Assembly: GCA_019639055.1 (NCBI GenBank) | Contig: JAHBSP010000004.1 | Span: forward strand, 1-64,000 | DNA: 64,000 nucleotides | Direction: 5' to 3' | DNA from: Microbacteriaceae bacterium | Lineage (GTDB): Bacteria; Actinomycetota; Actinomycetes; Actinomycetales; Microbacteriaceae | In this document: positions 47,589-58,779 of the stretch, piece after piece | How the letters are laid out: each line of letters opens with the position of its first letter | Position numbering within the stretch: the first letter of the stretch is position 1 | Program-made: the position numbers and the translations under genes | The notes under the pieces: model-generated | Database searches by the model: none | What the model was told of the DNA's origin: nothing | The model's input: only the letters and a program-made list of their open reading frames with translations

Positions 47589-48895
47589 TTCAGGAGCCCC
47601 TCGTAGTGTCGTTGTTGCAACTGAGCATCTATCTGCTTAACAGTGTCTAGACCGACACCGACCATAATCAGAATGGATGCGCCACCAAATGGGAAGTTCT
47701 GGTTTGCCTGGAAAAGACTGAAGGCGAAAATTGGGATCATCGCGATTGCGGCCAAGTAAATAGAACCAGGAAGAGTAATCCTGGAAAGCACATAACTCAG
47801 GTATTCAGCGGTTGGTCGCCCTGCACGAATACCTGGAATAAATCCACCGTACTTCTTCATATTGTCTGCAACTTCTTCGGGGTTGAATGTAATTGCAACA
47901 TAGAAGTAAGCAAATGCAATGGTTAGGAAGAAGTAAACAAGCATATAAACCGGGCTGTTTTGGTTGACCAACCAGGTGTTTACCCAGATAACCCAGTCTG
48001 GGGTATCTGCCGCGTCTGCAGGTGCTGCAAACTGAACCAAAAGCATCGGTAGGTAAAGAAGTGAAGACGAGAAGATAATTGGGACCACACCGGCCTGGTT
48101 CACCTTAATCGGAATATAGGTGTTGTTGCCGCCGTAAGTTCTCTTACCGACCATTCTTCGCGCATACTGCACCGGAACACGGCGCTGGCTCTGCTCAACG
48201 AAAACGACTAGGAATACCAGCAGGATACCGACAGCGAGAACTACCAAAAGGGTTTCGATTCCCTTGGTTACTGCAATTGCTGCTAGTGAGCTTGGGAAAG
48301 TTGCTGCAATAGAAGTGAAGATCAAGAGGCTCATACCGTTGCCGATACCGCTCTCAGTAATTTGTTCACCCATCCACATGATTAGTGAGCTACCAGCGGT
48401 CATTGTGAGAACCATCAGCAGAATACTGTGCCACTCTTCGCTAGTTACCACACCCAAGCACTGGGTACCGAATAGTGTTCCCTGAATTGCAAGGGTGATC
48501 ATCACGGTTGCCTGCAGGATTGACAGCGCAATATTTAGGTAACGGGTGTACTGATTAAGTTTTGCTTGACCCTGCTGTCCCTCTTTATGAAGAGCTTCGA
48601 AACGAGGGATGACTACACGCAGCACCTGAATAATGATGGACGCGGTAATGTACGGCATAATTCCCAGTGCAAAAACTGAGAGTTGCAGTAGCGCACCACC
48701 ACTAAACATGTTGATCATCGACATTAGACCTTGGGTGCTTGATGCGGGATCAATACACTCTCTCAAGATGCCGTAGTCGACGAATGGAACTGGGATAAAT
48801 GTGCCCATTCGATAGAGTGCGATAATCAAGACACTTATACCGATCTTCCTTCGAAGATCGGGGGTCTTTAATATCCGAGCTATAGCACTAAACAA
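47585..48895 (-). CDS. secY: Protein translocase subunit SecY
   Basis: Channel of the general secretion pathway, 436 residues with ten hydrophobic segments. Family marks are PFVDYGILRE near residue 35, GGALLQLSVFALGIMPYI and GIRAGRPTAEYL. The start is a TTG. It follows rplO by 48 bases and overlaps adk by four. Confidence 0.97.
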   Translation of the reverse strand: MFSAIARILKTPDLRRKIGISVLIIALYRMGTFIPVPFVDYGILRECIDPASSTQGLMSMINMFSGGALLQLSVFALGIMPYITASIIIQVLRVVIPRFEALHKEGQQGQAKLNQYTRYLNIALSILQATVMITLAIQGTLFGTQCLGVVTSEEWHSILLMVLTMTAGSSLIMWMGEQITESGIGNGMSLLIFTSIAATFPSSLAAIAVTKGIETLLVVLAVGILLVFLVVFVEQSQRRVPVQYARRMVGKRTYGGNNTYIPIKVNQAGVVPIIFSSSLLYLPMLLVQFAAPADAADTPDWVIWVNTWLVNQNSPVYMLVYFFLTIAFAYFYVAITFNPEEVADNMKKYGGFIPGIRAGRPTAEYLSYVLSRITLPGSIYLAAIAMIPIFAFSLFQANQNFPFGGASILIMVGVGLDTVKQIDAQLQQRHYEGLLK

Positions 48896-48943
48896 GTGAG
48901 CCTCCAGTTTTGCTTAAGTGGGTCACAATGTGACCCACTTATG

Positions 48944-49645
48944 CTACTTTACAGAACCGCCAGCTGCGGTAATCTTTTCTTCTGCACTTCTAGAAACTTT
49001 ATCGACAGAAATCGAGAGTTTCACGTTAATTTCGCCATTACCGAGAACTTTAACTTTCTCGCCACCACGAACTAGTCCCTTGGACACTAGGTCAGCAACT
49101 GTAACGTCGCCGCCCTTTGGATAGTGCTTGGCTAAATCATCAAGATTTACAACCTGGTATTCGACACGGAATGGGTTCTTAAAGCCTCGCAACTTAGGTG
49201 AACGCATAACAAAGTTGAGCTGACCACCCTGGAAGCCTGGCTTTACCTGGTAACGAGCCTTGGTTCCCTTGGTACCACGACCTGCGGTCTTACCCTTAGA
49301 ACCTTCACCACGACCAACACGAGTGCGATCTTTCTTCGCTCCAGCTGCAGGACGAAGGTGATGTACCTTCACTACTGCAGGGCGTGCTTCTTCGGACTCG
49401 CTTTTAGCAGGTGCCTTAGCTTCTGCTGCTTTTGCTGTTGCAGGCGCTTTAGCAACAGTTTCCTTAGCAGGAGTCTTTGCCGCAGCAGGCTTCTTAGCTG
49501 GAGCCTTAGCAGCAGATTTCTCTGATGCTGCCTTTGGGGCTGCTTTAGCAGCTGTAGTTTTTGCAGGAGCTTTAGCAGCTGCTGCTTTAGCCGGAGCCTT
49601 AGCAGCAGGCTTCTTAGCCGCTGTCTTCTTTTCTTCTTCTGCCAT
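48944..49645 (-). CDS. rplO: 50S ribosomal protein L15 with histone-H1-like head
   Basis: The last 140 residues are a normal L15 ([28 protein letters not shown], shown in part). The first 90 are almost only Ala, Lys and Pro with repeated KAPAK and AAKKPA units, plus a short acidic patch. Such a head resembles the tail of histone H1 or HupB-like proteins and could bind rRNA or polyanions. The frame is open and the start has a normal context next to rpmD. Confidence 0.94.
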   Translation of the reverse strand: MAEEEKKTAAKKPAAKAPAKAAAAKAPAKTTAAKAAPKAASEKSAAKAPAKKPAAAKTPAKETVAKAPATAKAAEAKAPAKSESEEARPAVVKVHHLRPAAGAKKDRTRVGRGEGSKGKTAGRGTKGTKARYQVKPGFQGGQLNFVMRSPKLRGFKNPFRVEYQVVNLDDLAKHYPKGGDVTVADLVSKGLVRGGEKVKVLGNGEINVKLSISVDKVSRSAEEKITAAGGSVK

Positions 49646-49827
49646 TAGTCGATCTCCTCAACCTTCACGAGATGTGCTGCTGCGCGAATGTATCCGCGGT
49701 TTTGAGCGTTGTCTTCGCGAATTACCGAGTCACCGATTCGCTTTAGCCCTAGGCTACGTAGCGAGTGACGGTGTGCGTGTTTTTCGCTAATCTTTGACTT
49801 AATTTGGGTAATTTTTAGCTGAGCCAT
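49645..49827 (-). CDS. rpmD: 50S ribosomal protein L30
   Basis: A 60-residue L30 ([27 protein letters not shown], shown in part). It overlaps rpsE and rplO by one base each. Confidence 0.96.
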   Translation of the reverse strand: MAQLKITQIKSKISEKHAHRHSLRSLGLKRIGDSVIREDNAQNRGYIRAAAHLVKVEEID

Positions 49828-50516
49828 TAGACACCTGCCTTAGCTTTGGCCGCATCTGCTGCTTCAGCGCGCACTAGACGAGCTGGTGCAACTTCATCAA
49901 GGTCTTTACCGCGACGAGCTGCCACAGAGCGTGGTTCTTCAAGTTTCTCCAAAGCAGCCACTGTTGCGTGCACAATGTTGATTGTGTTTGCGCTACCGAG
50001 GGACTTGGAAAGCACATCGTGAATTCCTGCACACTCGAGCACTGCACGCACTGGACCACCAGCGATAACACCGGTACCTGATGCTGCAGGGCGAAGTAGT
50101 ACTACACCAGCTGCTGCTTCACCCTGAACTGGGTGTGGGATGGTTGAGCCAGAGCGTGGAACGCGGAAGAAATTCTTCTTAGCTTCCTCGACACCCTTCT
50201 GGATAGCGATTGGAACTTCGCGTGCCTTGCCGTAGCCGACACCGACCATTCCATTGCCATCACCAACAACTACTAGAGCGGTGAAAGCGAAACGACGTCC
50301 ACCCTTCACAACCTTGGCAACACGGTTGATTGCTACAACACGCTCAAGGAATGCACTCTTGTTGTCTTCTCTGGTACCGCGGTCTCCGCGCTGTGGCTGA
50401 CGCTCGCGGCTTCCGCGACGAGCTTCTCTACGCTCCTGGGCTGATTCTGCTAAGGCTTCATCAACTACTGCTGGAGCAGTTACTTCTGTTACTGATTCAG
50501 TCACTTCTTCACTCAT
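49827..50516 (-). CDS. rpsE: 30S ribosomal protein S5
   Basis: A 229-residue S5. The N-terminal 50 residues are an extra acidic then Arg/Gln-rich stretch ([19 protein letters not shown], shown in part). The conserved body follows with [18 protein letters not shown] and IPHPVQG. An Ala-rich C-terminal tail is also present. It overlaps rplR by 4 bases. Confidence 0.97.
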   Translation of the reverse strand: MSEEVTESVTEVTAPAVVDEALAESAQERREARRGSRERQPQRGDRGTREDNKSAFLERVVAINRVAKVVKGGRRFAFTALVVVGDGNGMVGVGYGKAREVPIAIQKGVEEAKKNFFRVPRSGSTIPHPVQGEAAAGVVLLRPAASGTGVIAGGPVRAVLECAGIHDVLSKSLGSANTINIVHATVAALEKLEEPRSVAARRGKDLDEVAPARLVRAEAADAAKAKAGV

Positions 50517-50872
50517 AGTTCTAGTCCGCCTTCTCTGGCACCGTCAGCGATCGCAGCAACACGTCCTGCGTATCTGTTACCACCACGATCGAATACGACC
50601 TTGGAAATACCCGCAGCCTTTGCACGGCTTGCGATTAGTTCGCCAACCTTACGAGCCTTAGCGGTCTTGTCATCCTTGGATGCGCGTAGATCTGCTTCAA
50701 GAGTCGATGCGCTTACAAGGGTGTGGCCCTTCACATCGTCTACCAGTTGCACGAATACGTGACGGGCTGAGCGGTTAACCACTAGACGTGGGCGCTCTAC
50801 ACTTCCTGAAATGTGCTTACGTACACGAGCGTGACGGCGAGCACGCTGTGCTGACTTGGATACGTTAGCCAT
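50513..50872 (-). CDS. rplR: 50S ribosomal protein L18
   Basis: A 119-residue L18, standard length, with the 5S-rRNA-binding C-terminus [26 protein letters not shown] (shown in part). It overlaps rplF by one base. Confidence 0.97.
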   Translation of the reverse strand: MANVSKSAQRARRHARVRKHISGSVERPRLVVNRSARHVFVQLVDDVKGHTLVSASTLEADLRASKDDKTAKARKVGELIASRAKAAGISKVVFDRGGNRYAGRVAAIADGAREGGLEL

Positions 50873-51411
50873 TACTTCTTACCAGCCTTTCCGGCCTTGC
50901 GACGAACAACTTCGCCTGCGTAGCGAATACCCTTACCCTTATATGGTTCAGGCTTCTTAATCTTGCGGATGTTTGCTGCGGTTTCACCAACAGCCTGCTT
51001 GTCGATACCCGACACAGAAACTTTGTTGTTGCCTTCCACAGTGAAAGTGATTCCAGCAGGTGGGCTCACACGGACAGGGTGAGAGAAACCAAGAGCGAAC
51101 TCTAGATCCTGTCCCTGCTGTGATACACGGTAACCGGTACCAACAATCTCAAGGTCCTTCTTGTAGCCCTCAGTAACTCCAACCACTAGGTTGTTCACCA
51201 GGGTGCGGGTTAAGCCGTGACGCTCGCGTGCATCGCGATCATCGTTTGGGCGAGAAACCAGAATCTGGCCCTCTTCTTGACTTACCTGAATTGGTTCAGG
51301 AGCGTTCAAACTTAATTCACCCTTAGGGCCTTTGACGGTCACTAGCTGCCCATCGATACTTACAGTAACGCCGGCAGGAATTTCAATAGGGAGTCTTCCA
51401 ATTCTTGACAT
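50872..51411 (-). CDS. rplF: 50S ribosomal protein L6
   Basis: A 179-residue L6 with [15 protein letters not shown] and the C-terminal signature [14 protein letters not shown]. It lies six bases after rpsH. Confidence 0.98.
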   Translation of the reverse strand: MSRIGRLPIEIPAGVTVSIDGQLVTVKGPKGELSLNAPEPIQVSQEEGQILVSRPNDDRDARERHGLTRTLVNNLVVGVTEGYKKDLEIVGTGYRVSQQGQDLEFALGFSHPVRVSPPAGITFTVEGNNKVSVSGIDKQAVGETAANIRKIKKPEPYKGKGIRYAGEVVRRKAGKAGKK

Positions 51412-51417
51412 TTGCTC

Positions 51418-51816
51418 TTACCAAACGTAGGCGATAACTTCTCCGCCCACGCCTTTCTGAGTTGCCTGGCGGTCAGTTAGCATGCCGCTAGAGGTGGAAA
51501 GAATCGCAATACCTAGGCCACCGAGTACGTGAGGTAGTTCGGTTGACTTCGCGTAAACACGAAGACCAGGCTTTGATACACGCTTGATGCCCACGATGCT
51601 ACGCTCACGGTTTTGACCGTACTTGAGCTTAATCACTAGGGTCTTGCCAACGCGAGCGTCTTCTACAGACCACTCAGCGATGTAACCTTCGCTCTTTAAA
51701 ATTTCAGCAATTGAGCCCTTGAGCTTGCTGTAAGGGAGCGCTACGGTTTCGTGATATGCGGAGTTTGCATTGCGCAATCTCGTCAGCATATCTGCGACCG
51801 GATCGGTCATTGTCAT
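51418..51816 (-). CDS. rpsH: 30S ribosomal protein S8
   Basis: A 132-residue S8 ([15 protein letters not shown] and a C-terminal [12 protein letters not shown]). Two ATGs lie two codons apart; the first fits the spacing from AAAGGAAA. A 70-base gap precedes it where other genomes carry rpsN, and no S14 frame is seen in that gap. Confidence 0.97.
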   Translation of the reverse strand: MTMTDPVADMLTRLRNANSAYHETVALPYSKLKGSIAEILKSEGYIAEWSVEDARVGKTLVIKLKYGQNRERSIVGIKRVSKPGLRVYAKSTELPHVLGGLGIAILSTSSGMLTDRQATQKGVGGEVIAYVW

Positions 51817-51886
51817 TTGTTTATTTTCCTTTTCTCTGCCGGTTTCAACACCCTTTACAAGAGAGTCGACCCTTCAGATCAGTGCC

Positions 51887-52471
51887 TTACGGCTGTTCGG
51901 TTTTGAATGGGAAGCCGAGCGCTCTAAGGAGCGCGCGACCTTCATCGTCTGTCTTTGCAGTGGTAACGACTGTGATGTCGAAACCGCGGACGCGGTCAAT
52001 CTTGTCCTGGTCAATTTCGTGGAACATGCTCTGCTCACTGAGGCCAAGGTTGAAGTTACCATTGCCATCGAATGTGCGCTCGTTCAGTCCACGGAAGTCA
52101 CGAATACGAGGAAGTGCCAAGTTGATTAGTCGGTCTAGGAACTCCCAAGCGCGATCGCCACGAAGAGTTACGTTTGCACCAATTGCTTGACCTTCACGCA
52201 GTTTGAACTGGGCAATGGACTTGGTGGCGCGGTTAACTTTTGGCTTCTGACCGGTGATTGCTGTTAGGTCGCGGATTGCACCTTCAATAATCTTTGAGTC
52301 CTTAGCGGCTTCACCAACACCGGTGTTTACAGATACCTTCACAATTTTAGGAATCTGGTTCACATTGGCGTAGTTGAATTCCTTCTGAAGGAAAGGAACA
52401 ATTTCCTTGATGTATTTTTGCTTCAGGCGAGGCTGGATTTTGCCAGCCACCGCAGCGGTTTTTTCAGTCAT
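51887..52471 (-). CDS. rplE: 50S ribosomal protein L5
   Basis: A 194-residue L5 with [14 protein letters not shown] and the 5S-rRNA-contact region [15 protein letters not shown]. It overlaps rplX by one base. Confidence 0.98.
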   Translation of the reverse strand: MTEKTAAVAGKIQPRLKQKYIKEIVPFLQKEFNYANVNQIPKIVKVSVNTGVGEAAKDSKIIEGAIRDLTAITGQKPKVNRATKSIAQFKLREGQAIGANVTLRGDRAWEFLDRLINLALPRIRDFRGLNERTFDGNGNFNLGLSEQSMFHEIDQDKIDRVRGFDITVVTTAKTDDEGRALLRALGFPFKTEQP

Positions 52472-52830
52472 TACAGGTCCTTACCTGACTTCTTTGAATA
52501 GCGAACCTTCTTAGTGATAGTTTCGCCATTCTTGGTCTCTGTTACAGTGCGGAAACCAACACGGGTTGGCTTCTTGGTCTCAGGGTCTACTAATGCCACA
52601 TTTGAAATGTGAAGTGGTGCTTCGTGAGTCTCAATACCACCGGTCTTAGAACCGCGCTGGTTCTGACCTTGGCGGATGTGCTTTGTCACGAAATTGATAC
52701 CCTCAACAATTACGCGGTTTTCATCACCCAGAACTTCGATAACCTTGCCCTGCTTGCCACGGTCACCGCCACGCTTCTGGCTGGCTCCGGTAATTACCTG
52801 AACAATATCTCCCTTGCGGATGTTAGCCAT
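52471..52830 (-). CDS. rplX: 50S ribosomal protein L24
   Basis: A 119-residue L24 with a KOW motif ([27 protein letters not shown], shown in part). It lies two bases after rplN. Confidence 0.97.
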   Translation of the reverse strand: MANIRKGDIVQVITGASQKRGGDRGKQGKVIEVLGDENRVIVEGINFVTKHIRQGQNQRGSKTGGIETHEAPLHISNVALVDPETKKPTRVGFRTVTETKNGETITKKVRYSKKSGKDL

Positions 52831-52832
52831 AA

Positions 52833-53201
52833 CTAAATCACCTCCGGTGCTAGAGAAACAATCTTCATGAATTTCTTGTCACGAAGCTCGCGAGCAACTG
52901 GGCCGAAGATACGGGTACCACGTGGCTCGCCATCGCTCTTTAGAATCACTGCAGCGTTCTCATCAAACTTAATGTATGAACCATCTGGGCGACGGGTTTC
53001 TTTAACCGCACGCACAATTACTGCCTTTACAACATCACCCTTCTTAACGTTTCCGCCAGGAATTGCATCCTTGACGGTCGCAACGATGATGTCACCAAGG
53101 CCAGCGTAGCGACGGGTAGAGCCACCGAGCACACGAATGGTCAGCAACTCCTTGGCACCGGTGTTATCGGCTACCTTGAGTCTTGATTCTTGCTGAATCA
53201 C
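52833..53201 (-). CDS. rplN: 50S ribosomal protein L14
   Basis: A 122-residue L14, standard length, starting [20 protein letters not shown] and ending IVSLAPEVI. It follows rpsQ by 33 bases. Confidence 0.98.
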   Translation of the reverse strand: MIQQESRLKVADNTGAKELLTIRVLGGSTRRYAGLGDIIVATVKDAIPGGNVKKGDVVKAVIVRAVKETRRPDGSYIKFDENAAVILKSDGEPRGTRIFGPVARELRDKKFMKIVSLAPEVI

Positions 53202-53234
53202 TTTCTACTCCTTGATCTAGAGCACCAAGTATTA

Positions 53235-53522
53235 CTACTTAGCGCGCTCGATGATTTCTACTAGGCGCCAGCGCTTTGTTGCGCTTAGCGGACGGGTTTC
53301 ATGAATTAGCACTAGATCGCCAACACCTGCGGTGTTTTCTTCATCGTGTGCCTTGACCTTTGAAGAGCGGCTAATAACCTTGCCATAAAGGGGGTGCTTA
53401 ACCTTGTCTTCTACCTCAACGGTGATGGTCTTGTTTTGCTTGTCGCTTACTACGTAGCCACGACGAGACTTGCGGTAACCGCGAGGCTCTGCTTGTGGCG
53501 ACTGGGTTTCTTTAGCGGCCAT
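53235..53522 (-). CDS. rpsQ: 30S ribosomal protein S17
   Basis: A 95-residue S17 with [13 protein letters not shown] and [16 protein letters not shown]. It overlaps rpmC by one base. Confidence 0.97.
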   Translation of the reverse strand: MAAKETQSPQAEPRGYRKSRRGYVVSDKQNKTITVEVEDKVKHPLYGKVISRSSKVKAHDEENTAGVGDLVLIHETRPLSATKRWRLVEIIERAK

Positions 53523-53842
53523 TAGTTGCTCTCCTCGACTTCTACAGTCTCAGTCTCAGCTTTCGCTTCTGTTTCTGCTTTTTTACGGGTTTTCTTTGCT
53601 GGAGCTTCTACAGGGGCTGGGGTTGCACGAATACCTAGTTCGCGCTCGCGCAGCACAGTGTAGATACGAGCGATGTCACGCTTTACGGCACGGATGCGAC
53701 CGTGAGCGTCTAGCTGACCGGTTGCGCCCTGGAAGCGAAGGTTGAATAGTTCTTCCTTCGACCTCTTCAGCTCAGCGATCAGACGATCGTCTTCGTAAGC
53801 ATCCAGTTCAGTGATTGCTAGTGCCTTAGTTCCTACGGGCAT
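53522..53842 (-). CDS. rpmC: 50S ribosomal protein L29, C-terminally extended
   Basis: A 106-residue L29. The usual body of about 70 residues ([21 protein letters not shown], shown in part) is followed by an Ala/Lys/Glu-rich tail of about 33 residues. It overlaps rplP by one base. Confidence 0.95.
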   Translation of the reverse strand: MPVGTKALAITELDAYEDDRLIAELKRSKEELFNLRFQGATGQLDAHGRIRAVKRDIARIYTVLRERELGIRATPAPVEAPAKKTRKKAETEAKAETETVEVEESN

Positions 53843-54261
53843 TATGCGTCACCACCTTCACGCTTGATGATTCTTGCCTTTAGCGGCAACTTGTGAATTG
53901 CACGGGTTAGTGCTTCACGGGCTACGGTCTCGTCGACACCGGAAAGCTCAAAAAGCACGCGACCTGGCTTTACGTTTACTACCCACCACTCCGGTGAACC
54001 CTTACCGGAACCCATACGAGTTTCAGCTGGCTTCTTGGTCAGTGGACGGTCTGGGAATACGTTGATCCAAACCTTTCCACCACGACGAATGCGGCGGTTG
54101 ATTGCGATACGTGCAGACTCAATCTGCCTGTTGGTCACGTATGCAGGGGTTAGAGCCTGAATACCGTATTCACCGAACGCCACAGTGGTGCCACCGGTTG
54201 CAGCGCCGGATCTACCCGGTCTGTGCTGCTTACGGAATTTAACTTTACGTGGAATAAGCAT
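53842..54261 (-). CDS. rplP: 50S ribosomal protein L16
   Basis: A 139-residue L16, standard length ([17 protein letters not shown] at the start and [13 protein letters not shown]). It overlaps rpsC and rpmC by one base each. Confidence 0.98.
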   Translation of the reverse strand: MLIPRKVKFRKQHRPGRSGAATGGTTVAFGEYGIQALTPAYVTNRQIESARIAINRRIRRGGKVWINVFPDRPLTKKPAETRMGSGKGSPEWWVVNVKPGRVLFELSGVDETVAREALTRAIHKLPLKARIIKREGGDA

Positions 54262-54995
54262 TAGGAATTCGCTCCTTCAGTTGCCTCAGCACGCTGACGG
54301 CGTGGACGATCCGGACGACCCTGCTTCTGGTTTGCCTGCTCACGAGCAAGCTCCTTGTTGGTGAGGTCACCTTTGTAAATCCATACCTTCACACCGATGC
54401 GGCCGAAAGTGGTCTTTGCCTCATAGAATCCGTAGTCGATGTTGGCGCGGAGTGTGTGTAGTGGAACTCGACCTTCACGGTAGAACTCGCTACGACTCAT
54501 TTCAGCACCACCTAGACGGCCGGATACCTGAATACGGATACCTTTAGCGCCTGCACGCTGCGCACCCTGCAAACCCTTACGCATAGCTCGGCGGAAAGCC
54601 ACACGAGCGCTGAGCTGCTCAGCAATCCCCTGAGCAACGAGCTGCGCGTTTGCTTCTGGGTTCTTTACTTCAAGGATGTTCAGCTGAATTTGCTTACCGG
54701 TTAGCTTCTCGAGATCCTGACGAACGCGATCTGCTTCTGCACCACGACGACCGATAACGATACCTGGACGAGCGGTGTGGATGTCCACACGCACACGGTC
54801 ACGAGTACGCTCGATTTCAATGTGGGATACACCTGCGCGGTCTAGTTTCTCTGCAAGCATCTGACGGATGCGAACATCCTCAGCTACATAGTCAGCGTAG
54901 CGCTGGCCTGGCTTGGTGCTGTCGGAGAACCAACGGGACCTGTGATCGGTGGTTATACCGAGGCGGAAGCCGTACGGGTTAACTTTTTGACCCAT
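54261..54995 (-). CDS. rpsC: 30S ribosomal protein S3
   Basis: A 244-residue S3. It starts [14 protein letters not shown], carries the KH motif [10 protein letters not shown], and ends in a basic tail. It overlaps rplV by one base. Confidence 0.98.
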   Translation of the reverse strand: MGQKVNPYGFRLGITTDHRSRWFSDSTKPGQRYADYVAEDVRIRQMLAEKLDRAGVSHIEIERTRDRVRVDIHTARPGIVIGRRGAEADRVRQDLEKLTGKQIQLNILEVKNPEANAQLVAQGIAEQLSARVAFRRAMRKGLQGAQRAGAKGIRIQVSGRLGGAEMSRSEFYREGRVPLHTLRANIDYGFYEAKTTFGRIGVKVWIYKGDLTNKELAREQANQKQGRPDRPRRQRAEATEGANS

Positions 54996-55384
54996 TACTT
55001 GGTTCCCTTCTTTGCGACTGCCGGCACGGGCAGTTCTGGAGTGGACAGCACAACAGTGATGTGACTGGTGCGCTTGAAAATACGGTCTGCTTGACCCTTA
55101 GCGCGGGTCTTTAGACGCTTGAGAGTGGTTCCCTCATCTACAAAAATCTTTGAGATATAGAGGTCACGCTCATCAAAGTATTCACCAGTCTTGTCAGCGG
55201 TCACGCGCGCATTTGCAATAGCTGAGTTAACCAGCTTCGCAATTGGCTCGGTTACGTCCTGGTGAGAGAACTTTAGGATAGCTAGTGCCTCTTCGGCCTG
55301 CTTTCCGCGGATTAGGTTAACAACTCGACGAGCCTTCTGCGGGGTAACGCGAATGCTTCGCAGTTTTGCGATTGATTCAACCAT
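54995..55384 (-). CDS. rplV: 50S ribosomal protein L22
   Basis: A 129-residue L22 with [19 protein letters not shown] and a beta-hairpin region [15 protein letters not shown] that lines the exit tunnel, the site known for macrolide effects in the family. Confidence 0.97.
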   Translation of the reverse strand: MVESIAKLRSIRVTPQKARRVVNLIRGKQAEEALAILKFSHQDVTEPIAKLVNSAIANARVTADKTGEYFDERDLYISKIFVDEGTTLKRLKTRAKGQADRIFKRTSHITVVLSTPELPVPAVAKKGTK

Positions 55385-55403
55385 TTCTTACCTCCCGGTC
55401 GCC

Positions 55404-55685
55404 TTAGCGGCGACGGCCTTTCTTGTCGTCTTTTACGTGACCACGGTAGGTACGAGTTGGAGCGAATTCTCCAAGCTTGTGACCTACTAGGGTCTCGGTG
55501 ATGAATACTGGCACGTGCTTACGACCGTCGTGAACAGCGATTGTGTGACCGATAAAATCAGGCACAATCAGTGAGCGACGTGACCAAGTCTTGATTACGT
55601 TTTTTGTTCCTGCTGCGTTCTGAGCGCGCACCTTCTTGTAAAGATGCTCGTCGACGAAGGGACCCTTCTTTAGACTGCGTGGCAT
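55404..55685 (-). CDS. rpsS: 30S ribosomal protein S19
   Basis: A 93-residue S19 ([16 protein letters not shown] and [15 protein letters not shown]). It lies nine bases after rplB. Confidence 0.98.
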   Translation of the reverse strand: MPRSLKKGPFVDEHLYKKVRAQNAAGTKNVIKTWSRRSLIVPDFIGHTIAVHDGRKHVPVFITETLVGHKLGEFAPTRTYRGHVKDDKKGRRR

Positions 55686-55694
55686 CTATATCTC

Positions 55695-56534
55695 CTAACG
55701 CTTCTTCTTGCCGACGTTGCGACGACGAACGATAAACTTGTCACTTTCGAGGTTTGGCTTTCTGGTGCGTCCCTCTTTCTGACCCCAAGGGGTAACAGGG
55801 TGACGACCACCGGAAGTCTTACCTTCACCACCACCGTGAGGGTGGTCTACTGGGTTCATGACCACACCACGAACTGTAGGGCGAACACCCTTCCAGCGCA
55901 TACGGCCTGCTTTACCCCAGTTGATGTTTGCCTGCTCAGCGTTCCCAACCTCACCAACGGTGGCACGGCAACGAAGATCTACGTTGCGGATTTCACCACT
56001 TGGGAGACGAAGCTGAGCGTAAGGACCATCCTTAGCAACCAGACGAACGGATGCGCCAGCTGAGCGAGCCATCTTGGCGCCTCCCCCTGGCTTCAGTTCG
56101 ATTGCGTGAATAACGGTACCTACTGGAATGTTGCGAAGTGGCAGGTTGTTACCTGGCTTGATGTCTGCGCTTGGACCGGACTCAACAATATCGCCCTGCT
56201 TTAGTTTGTTAGGAGCGATGATGTAGCGCTTGGTGCCATCAACGAAGTGAAGTAGCGCAATGCGAGCGGTACGGTTTGGGTCGTACTCAATGTGAGCGAC
56301 CTTAGCGTTTACGCCATCCTTGTCGTTACGACGGAAGTCGATGACACGGTACTGACGCTTGTGTCCACCACCGATGTGACGAGTGGTAATACGACCTGAG
56401 CTGTTGCGGCCACCAGTCTTGCTTAGTGGGCGAAGTAGCGACTTCTCTGGGGTAGACCTTGTGATTTCAGCAAAGTCTGCAACAGATGAGCCACGACGAC
56501 CAGGAGTGGTGGGCTTGTAGTTACGAATAGACAT
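55695..56534 (-). CDS. rplB: 50S ribosomal protein L2
   Basis: A 279-residue L2, with [18 protein letters not shown] and the peptidyl-transferase-near [17 protein letters not shown] in the C-terminal third. Confidence 0.98.
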   Translation of the reverse strand: MSIRNYKPTTPGRRGSSVADFAEITRSTPEKSLLRPLSKTGGRNSSGRITTRHIGGGHKRQYRVIDFRRNDKDGVNAKVAHIEYDPNRTARIALLHFVDGTKRYIIAPNKLKQGDIVESGPSADIKPGNNLPLRNIPVGTVIHAIELKPGGGAKMARSAGASVRLVAKDGPYAQLRLPSGEIRNVDLRCRATVGEVGNAEQANINWGKAGRMRWKGVRPTVRGVVMNPVDHPHGGGEGKTSGGRHPVTPWGQKEGRTRKPNLESDKFIVRRRNVGKKKR

Positions 56535-56551
56535 ATTTCTCTCGTTCCGCC

Positions 56552-56854
56552 TTATGCCTGCTGGCTAAAGATGTCGATCGAACCACGGGAAAGGGTGACA
56601 ATGGCACGCTTGGTGTCTTTGCGCTTGCCCAGTCCGTGACGGGTGCGGAGCACCTTACCCTTGCGGTTCATGGTGTTGATGCTTGCGACCTTCACGTCAA
56701 AGATTTTCTCGATAGCGAGCTTAATCTCTGGCTTGGTAGCACGAGGGTCTACCTCGAAGGTGTACTTACCCTCGTCGATTAGGTTGTAGCTCTTTTCAGA
56801 AACAACCGGCGCGAAGATAATGTCGCGTGGATCCTTGAATGAGTTAAGGGTCAT
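56552..56854 (-). CDS. rplW: 50S ribosomal protein L23
   Basis: A 100-residue L23 ([13 protein letters not shown] and [15 protein letters not shown]), located at the tunnel exit in known ribosomes. It overlaps rplD by 4 bases. Confidence 0.97.
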   Translation of the reverse strand: MTLNSFKDPRDIIFAPVVSEKSYNLIDEGKYTFEVDPRATKPEIKLAIEKIFDVKVASINTMNRKGKVLRTRHGLGKRKDTKRAIVTLSRGSIDIFSQQA

Positions 56855-57495
56855 GCGTTCACCTCAGCATTCTTGTTCTTGTTGGCTACGAAAGCGTCGA
56901 ATGCTGTCTTAGTGAAGATCAGGTCGTCGCTAACGAGCACGTCGTATGCGTTCAACTGGTCCCAAGCAAGCAGCTGGACATTCCAGATGTTGCGTAGGGA
57001 AAGGATTGCGTTGTCTTCGTCACGATCAACCACGATAAGTACGCGCTTGGTTGCGTTCAGGCTGGTTAGAACATCCTGAGCTGCCTTGGTTGAAGGTGCG
57101 TCTAGATCGAAAGCGGTTGTGATGGTGATGCGCTCACCACGTGCGCGGTCAGAAAGAGCACCAAGAAGTGCCTTAGCAACCATCTTCTTAGGGGTGCGCT
57201 GGTCGTAACTACGAGTAGTTGGACCGTGCACAATTCCACCACCGCGGTGTTCAGGAGCGCGGATAGAACCCTGACGAGCACGACCAGTACCCTTCTGCTT
57301 GAATGGCTTGCGACCAGAACCGGAAACTTCTCCACGACCCTTAGTGTTGTGGGTTCCCTGGCGAGCAGCTGCAAGCTGAGCGGTGACAACCTGGTGCAAC
57401 AGTGGCACGTTGGTTTCTACATCGAAGATGTCTGCTGGAAGTTCAGCACTTCCGGACTTCTTGCCCTTAGCGTCGATGATGTCAACAGTAGTCAT
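56851..57495 (-). CDS. rplD: 50S ribosomal protein L4
   Basis: A 214-residue L4 with the tunnel loop [43 protein letters not shown] (only key part cited here: [10 protein letters not shown]). It overlaps rplC by one base. Confidence 0.97.
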   Translation of the reverse strand: MTTVDIIDAKGKKSGSAELPADIFDVETNVPLLHQVVTAQLAAARQGTHNTKGRGEVSGSGRKPFKQKGTGRARQGSIRAPEHRGGGIVHGPTTRSYDQRTPKKMVAKALLGALSDRARGERITITTAFDLDAPSTKAAQDVLTSLNATKRVLIVVDRDEDNAILSLRNIWNVQLLAWDQLNAYDVLVSDDLIFTKTAFDAFVANKNKNAEVNA

Positions 57496-58142
57496 TACTT
57501 GCTACCACCCTTCACTGCGTTACGGACAAATACGATACGACCCTTAGCGCCAGGAACTGCACCCTTAACAAGGATTAGTCCGCGCTCTAGGTCTACTGCT
57601 TGAATAGCTAGGTTCTGCACGGTTACGCGGTCAGTTCCCATGCGTCCGGCCATGCGCTTTCCTTTGAAAACGTGACCAGGGGTGGACGACTGTCCGATTG
57701 AACCAGGCTTACGGTGGTTACGGTGTGCACCGTGGGATGCGCTAACACCCTGGAAGTTGTGACGCTTCATAACACCCGCGAAGCCTTTACCCTTGCTGGT
57801 TCCTACAACGTCAACAACTGAGCCAACTTCGAAGATTTCAGCGGTCAATTCCTGACCTACTTCGTAGTTTGCTGCATCGTCGGTGCGAATCTCAGCTAGG
57901 TAGCGGCGAGGGGTTACACCTGCTGCCTTGAAGTGACCAGACTCTGGCTTGTTCACCTTGCGTGGGTCAATCTGACCGTAAGCAATCTGAACAGCTGAGT
58001 AGCCATCCTTCTCTTGTGAACGTAGCTGGGTGACAACGTTGGTGCCGACCTCAACCACAGTTACTGGAATAAGTTTGTTGTTTTCGTCCCAAACCTGGGT
58101 CATGCCCAGTTTGGTTCCTAGTAGTCCTTTAGTGTTTCTCAT
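57495..58142 (-). CDS. rplC: 50S ribosomal protein L3
   Basis: A 215-residue L3 from the ATG at 58142 ([18 protein letters not shown], shown in part), with GAGGT before it. A longer frame reading upstream has no L3 similarity. [20 protein letters not shown] is the conserved core. Confidence 0.97.
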   Translation of the reverse strand: MRNTKGLLGTKLGMTQVWDENNKLIPVTVVEVGTNVVTQLRSQEKDGYSAVQIAYGQIDPRKVNKPESGHFKAAGVTPRRYLAEIRTDDAANYEVGQELTAEIFEVGSVVDVVGTSKGKGFAGVMKRHNFQGVSASHGAHRNHRKPGSIGQSSTPGHVFKGKRMAGRMGTDRVTVQNLAIQAVDLERGLILVKGAVPGAKGRIVFVRNAVKGGSK

Positions 58143-58152
58143 CGCGATACCT

Positions 58153-58461
58153 CTAGAGTTTGATCTCGATGTTGACGTCGGACGGTAGGTCAAGGCGCAT
58201 GAGTAGATCGACCGCTTTAGGAGTTGGGTCGATGATGTCAATTAGACGCTTGTGGGTGCGCTTCTCGAAGTGCTCACGGCTGTCCTTGTATTTGTGTGGT
58301 GAGCGAATAACTACCACCACGTTCTTCTCGGTCGGAAGAGGTACCGGGCCGACGACGGTTGCGCCTGCACTTGTAACGGTATCTACTATCTTGCGCGCCG
58401 AGGCGTCCAGACCGGCATGGTCATAGGACTTTAGTCGAATGCGGATCTTTTGTGCCGCCAT
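58153..58461 (-). CDS. rpsJ: 30S ribosomal protein S10
   Basis: A 102-residue S10, the standard length, starting [19 protein letters not shown]. The ATG at 58461 fits the family; a longer frame is not used. First gene of the S10 operon. Confidence 0.98.
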   Translation of the reverse strand: MAAQKIRIRLKSYDHAGLDASARKIVDTVTSAGATVVGPVPLPTEKNVVVVIRSPHKYKDSREHFEKRTHKRLIDIIDPTPKAVDLLMRLDLPSDVNIEIKL

Positions 58462-58779
58462 GACTGTATCTCTCTTTCGCTTATCGGCCGTCGTGGACTT
58501 TCCCAATTCTTTAGGATGCCCACCGCACCGGGTTTATTTGACGTGTACCCCCGCTCGGGCGTGTCGCATTATTTTTGACTCACTTTGAGCATGGGGACTT
58601 GTCGATTTCAAGTCTTTAGTGACTTATCCAAAGTTGCCTTCGGAAAGTGTTCGCTGCCAGCGGCCTTGGAGATCCTCGGCACAATCTAGGGCAGTGATTC
58701 GCGCGCCAAAAAGGCACAGCGAAATGCTGAACTTCACTAGTTTGCCACAGATTTAGGCGCTATGCAAATTAAAACGACT
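58462..58779 (-). promoter_or_regulatory. 318-base leader region of the S10 operon
   Basis: A stretch without a gene between the MurE-like gene and rpsJ, both read leftward. On the minus strand TTTGGC (58705-58710) and TAGATT (58683-58688) form a candidate promoter with a 16-base spacer, giving a leader of about 215 bases. A short inverted repeat GACTTG facing CAAGTC lies near 58598-58616. I see no tRNA and no clear terminator after the upstream gene. The leader may carry r-protein feedback control, but no known motif was recognised. Confidence 0.4.
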
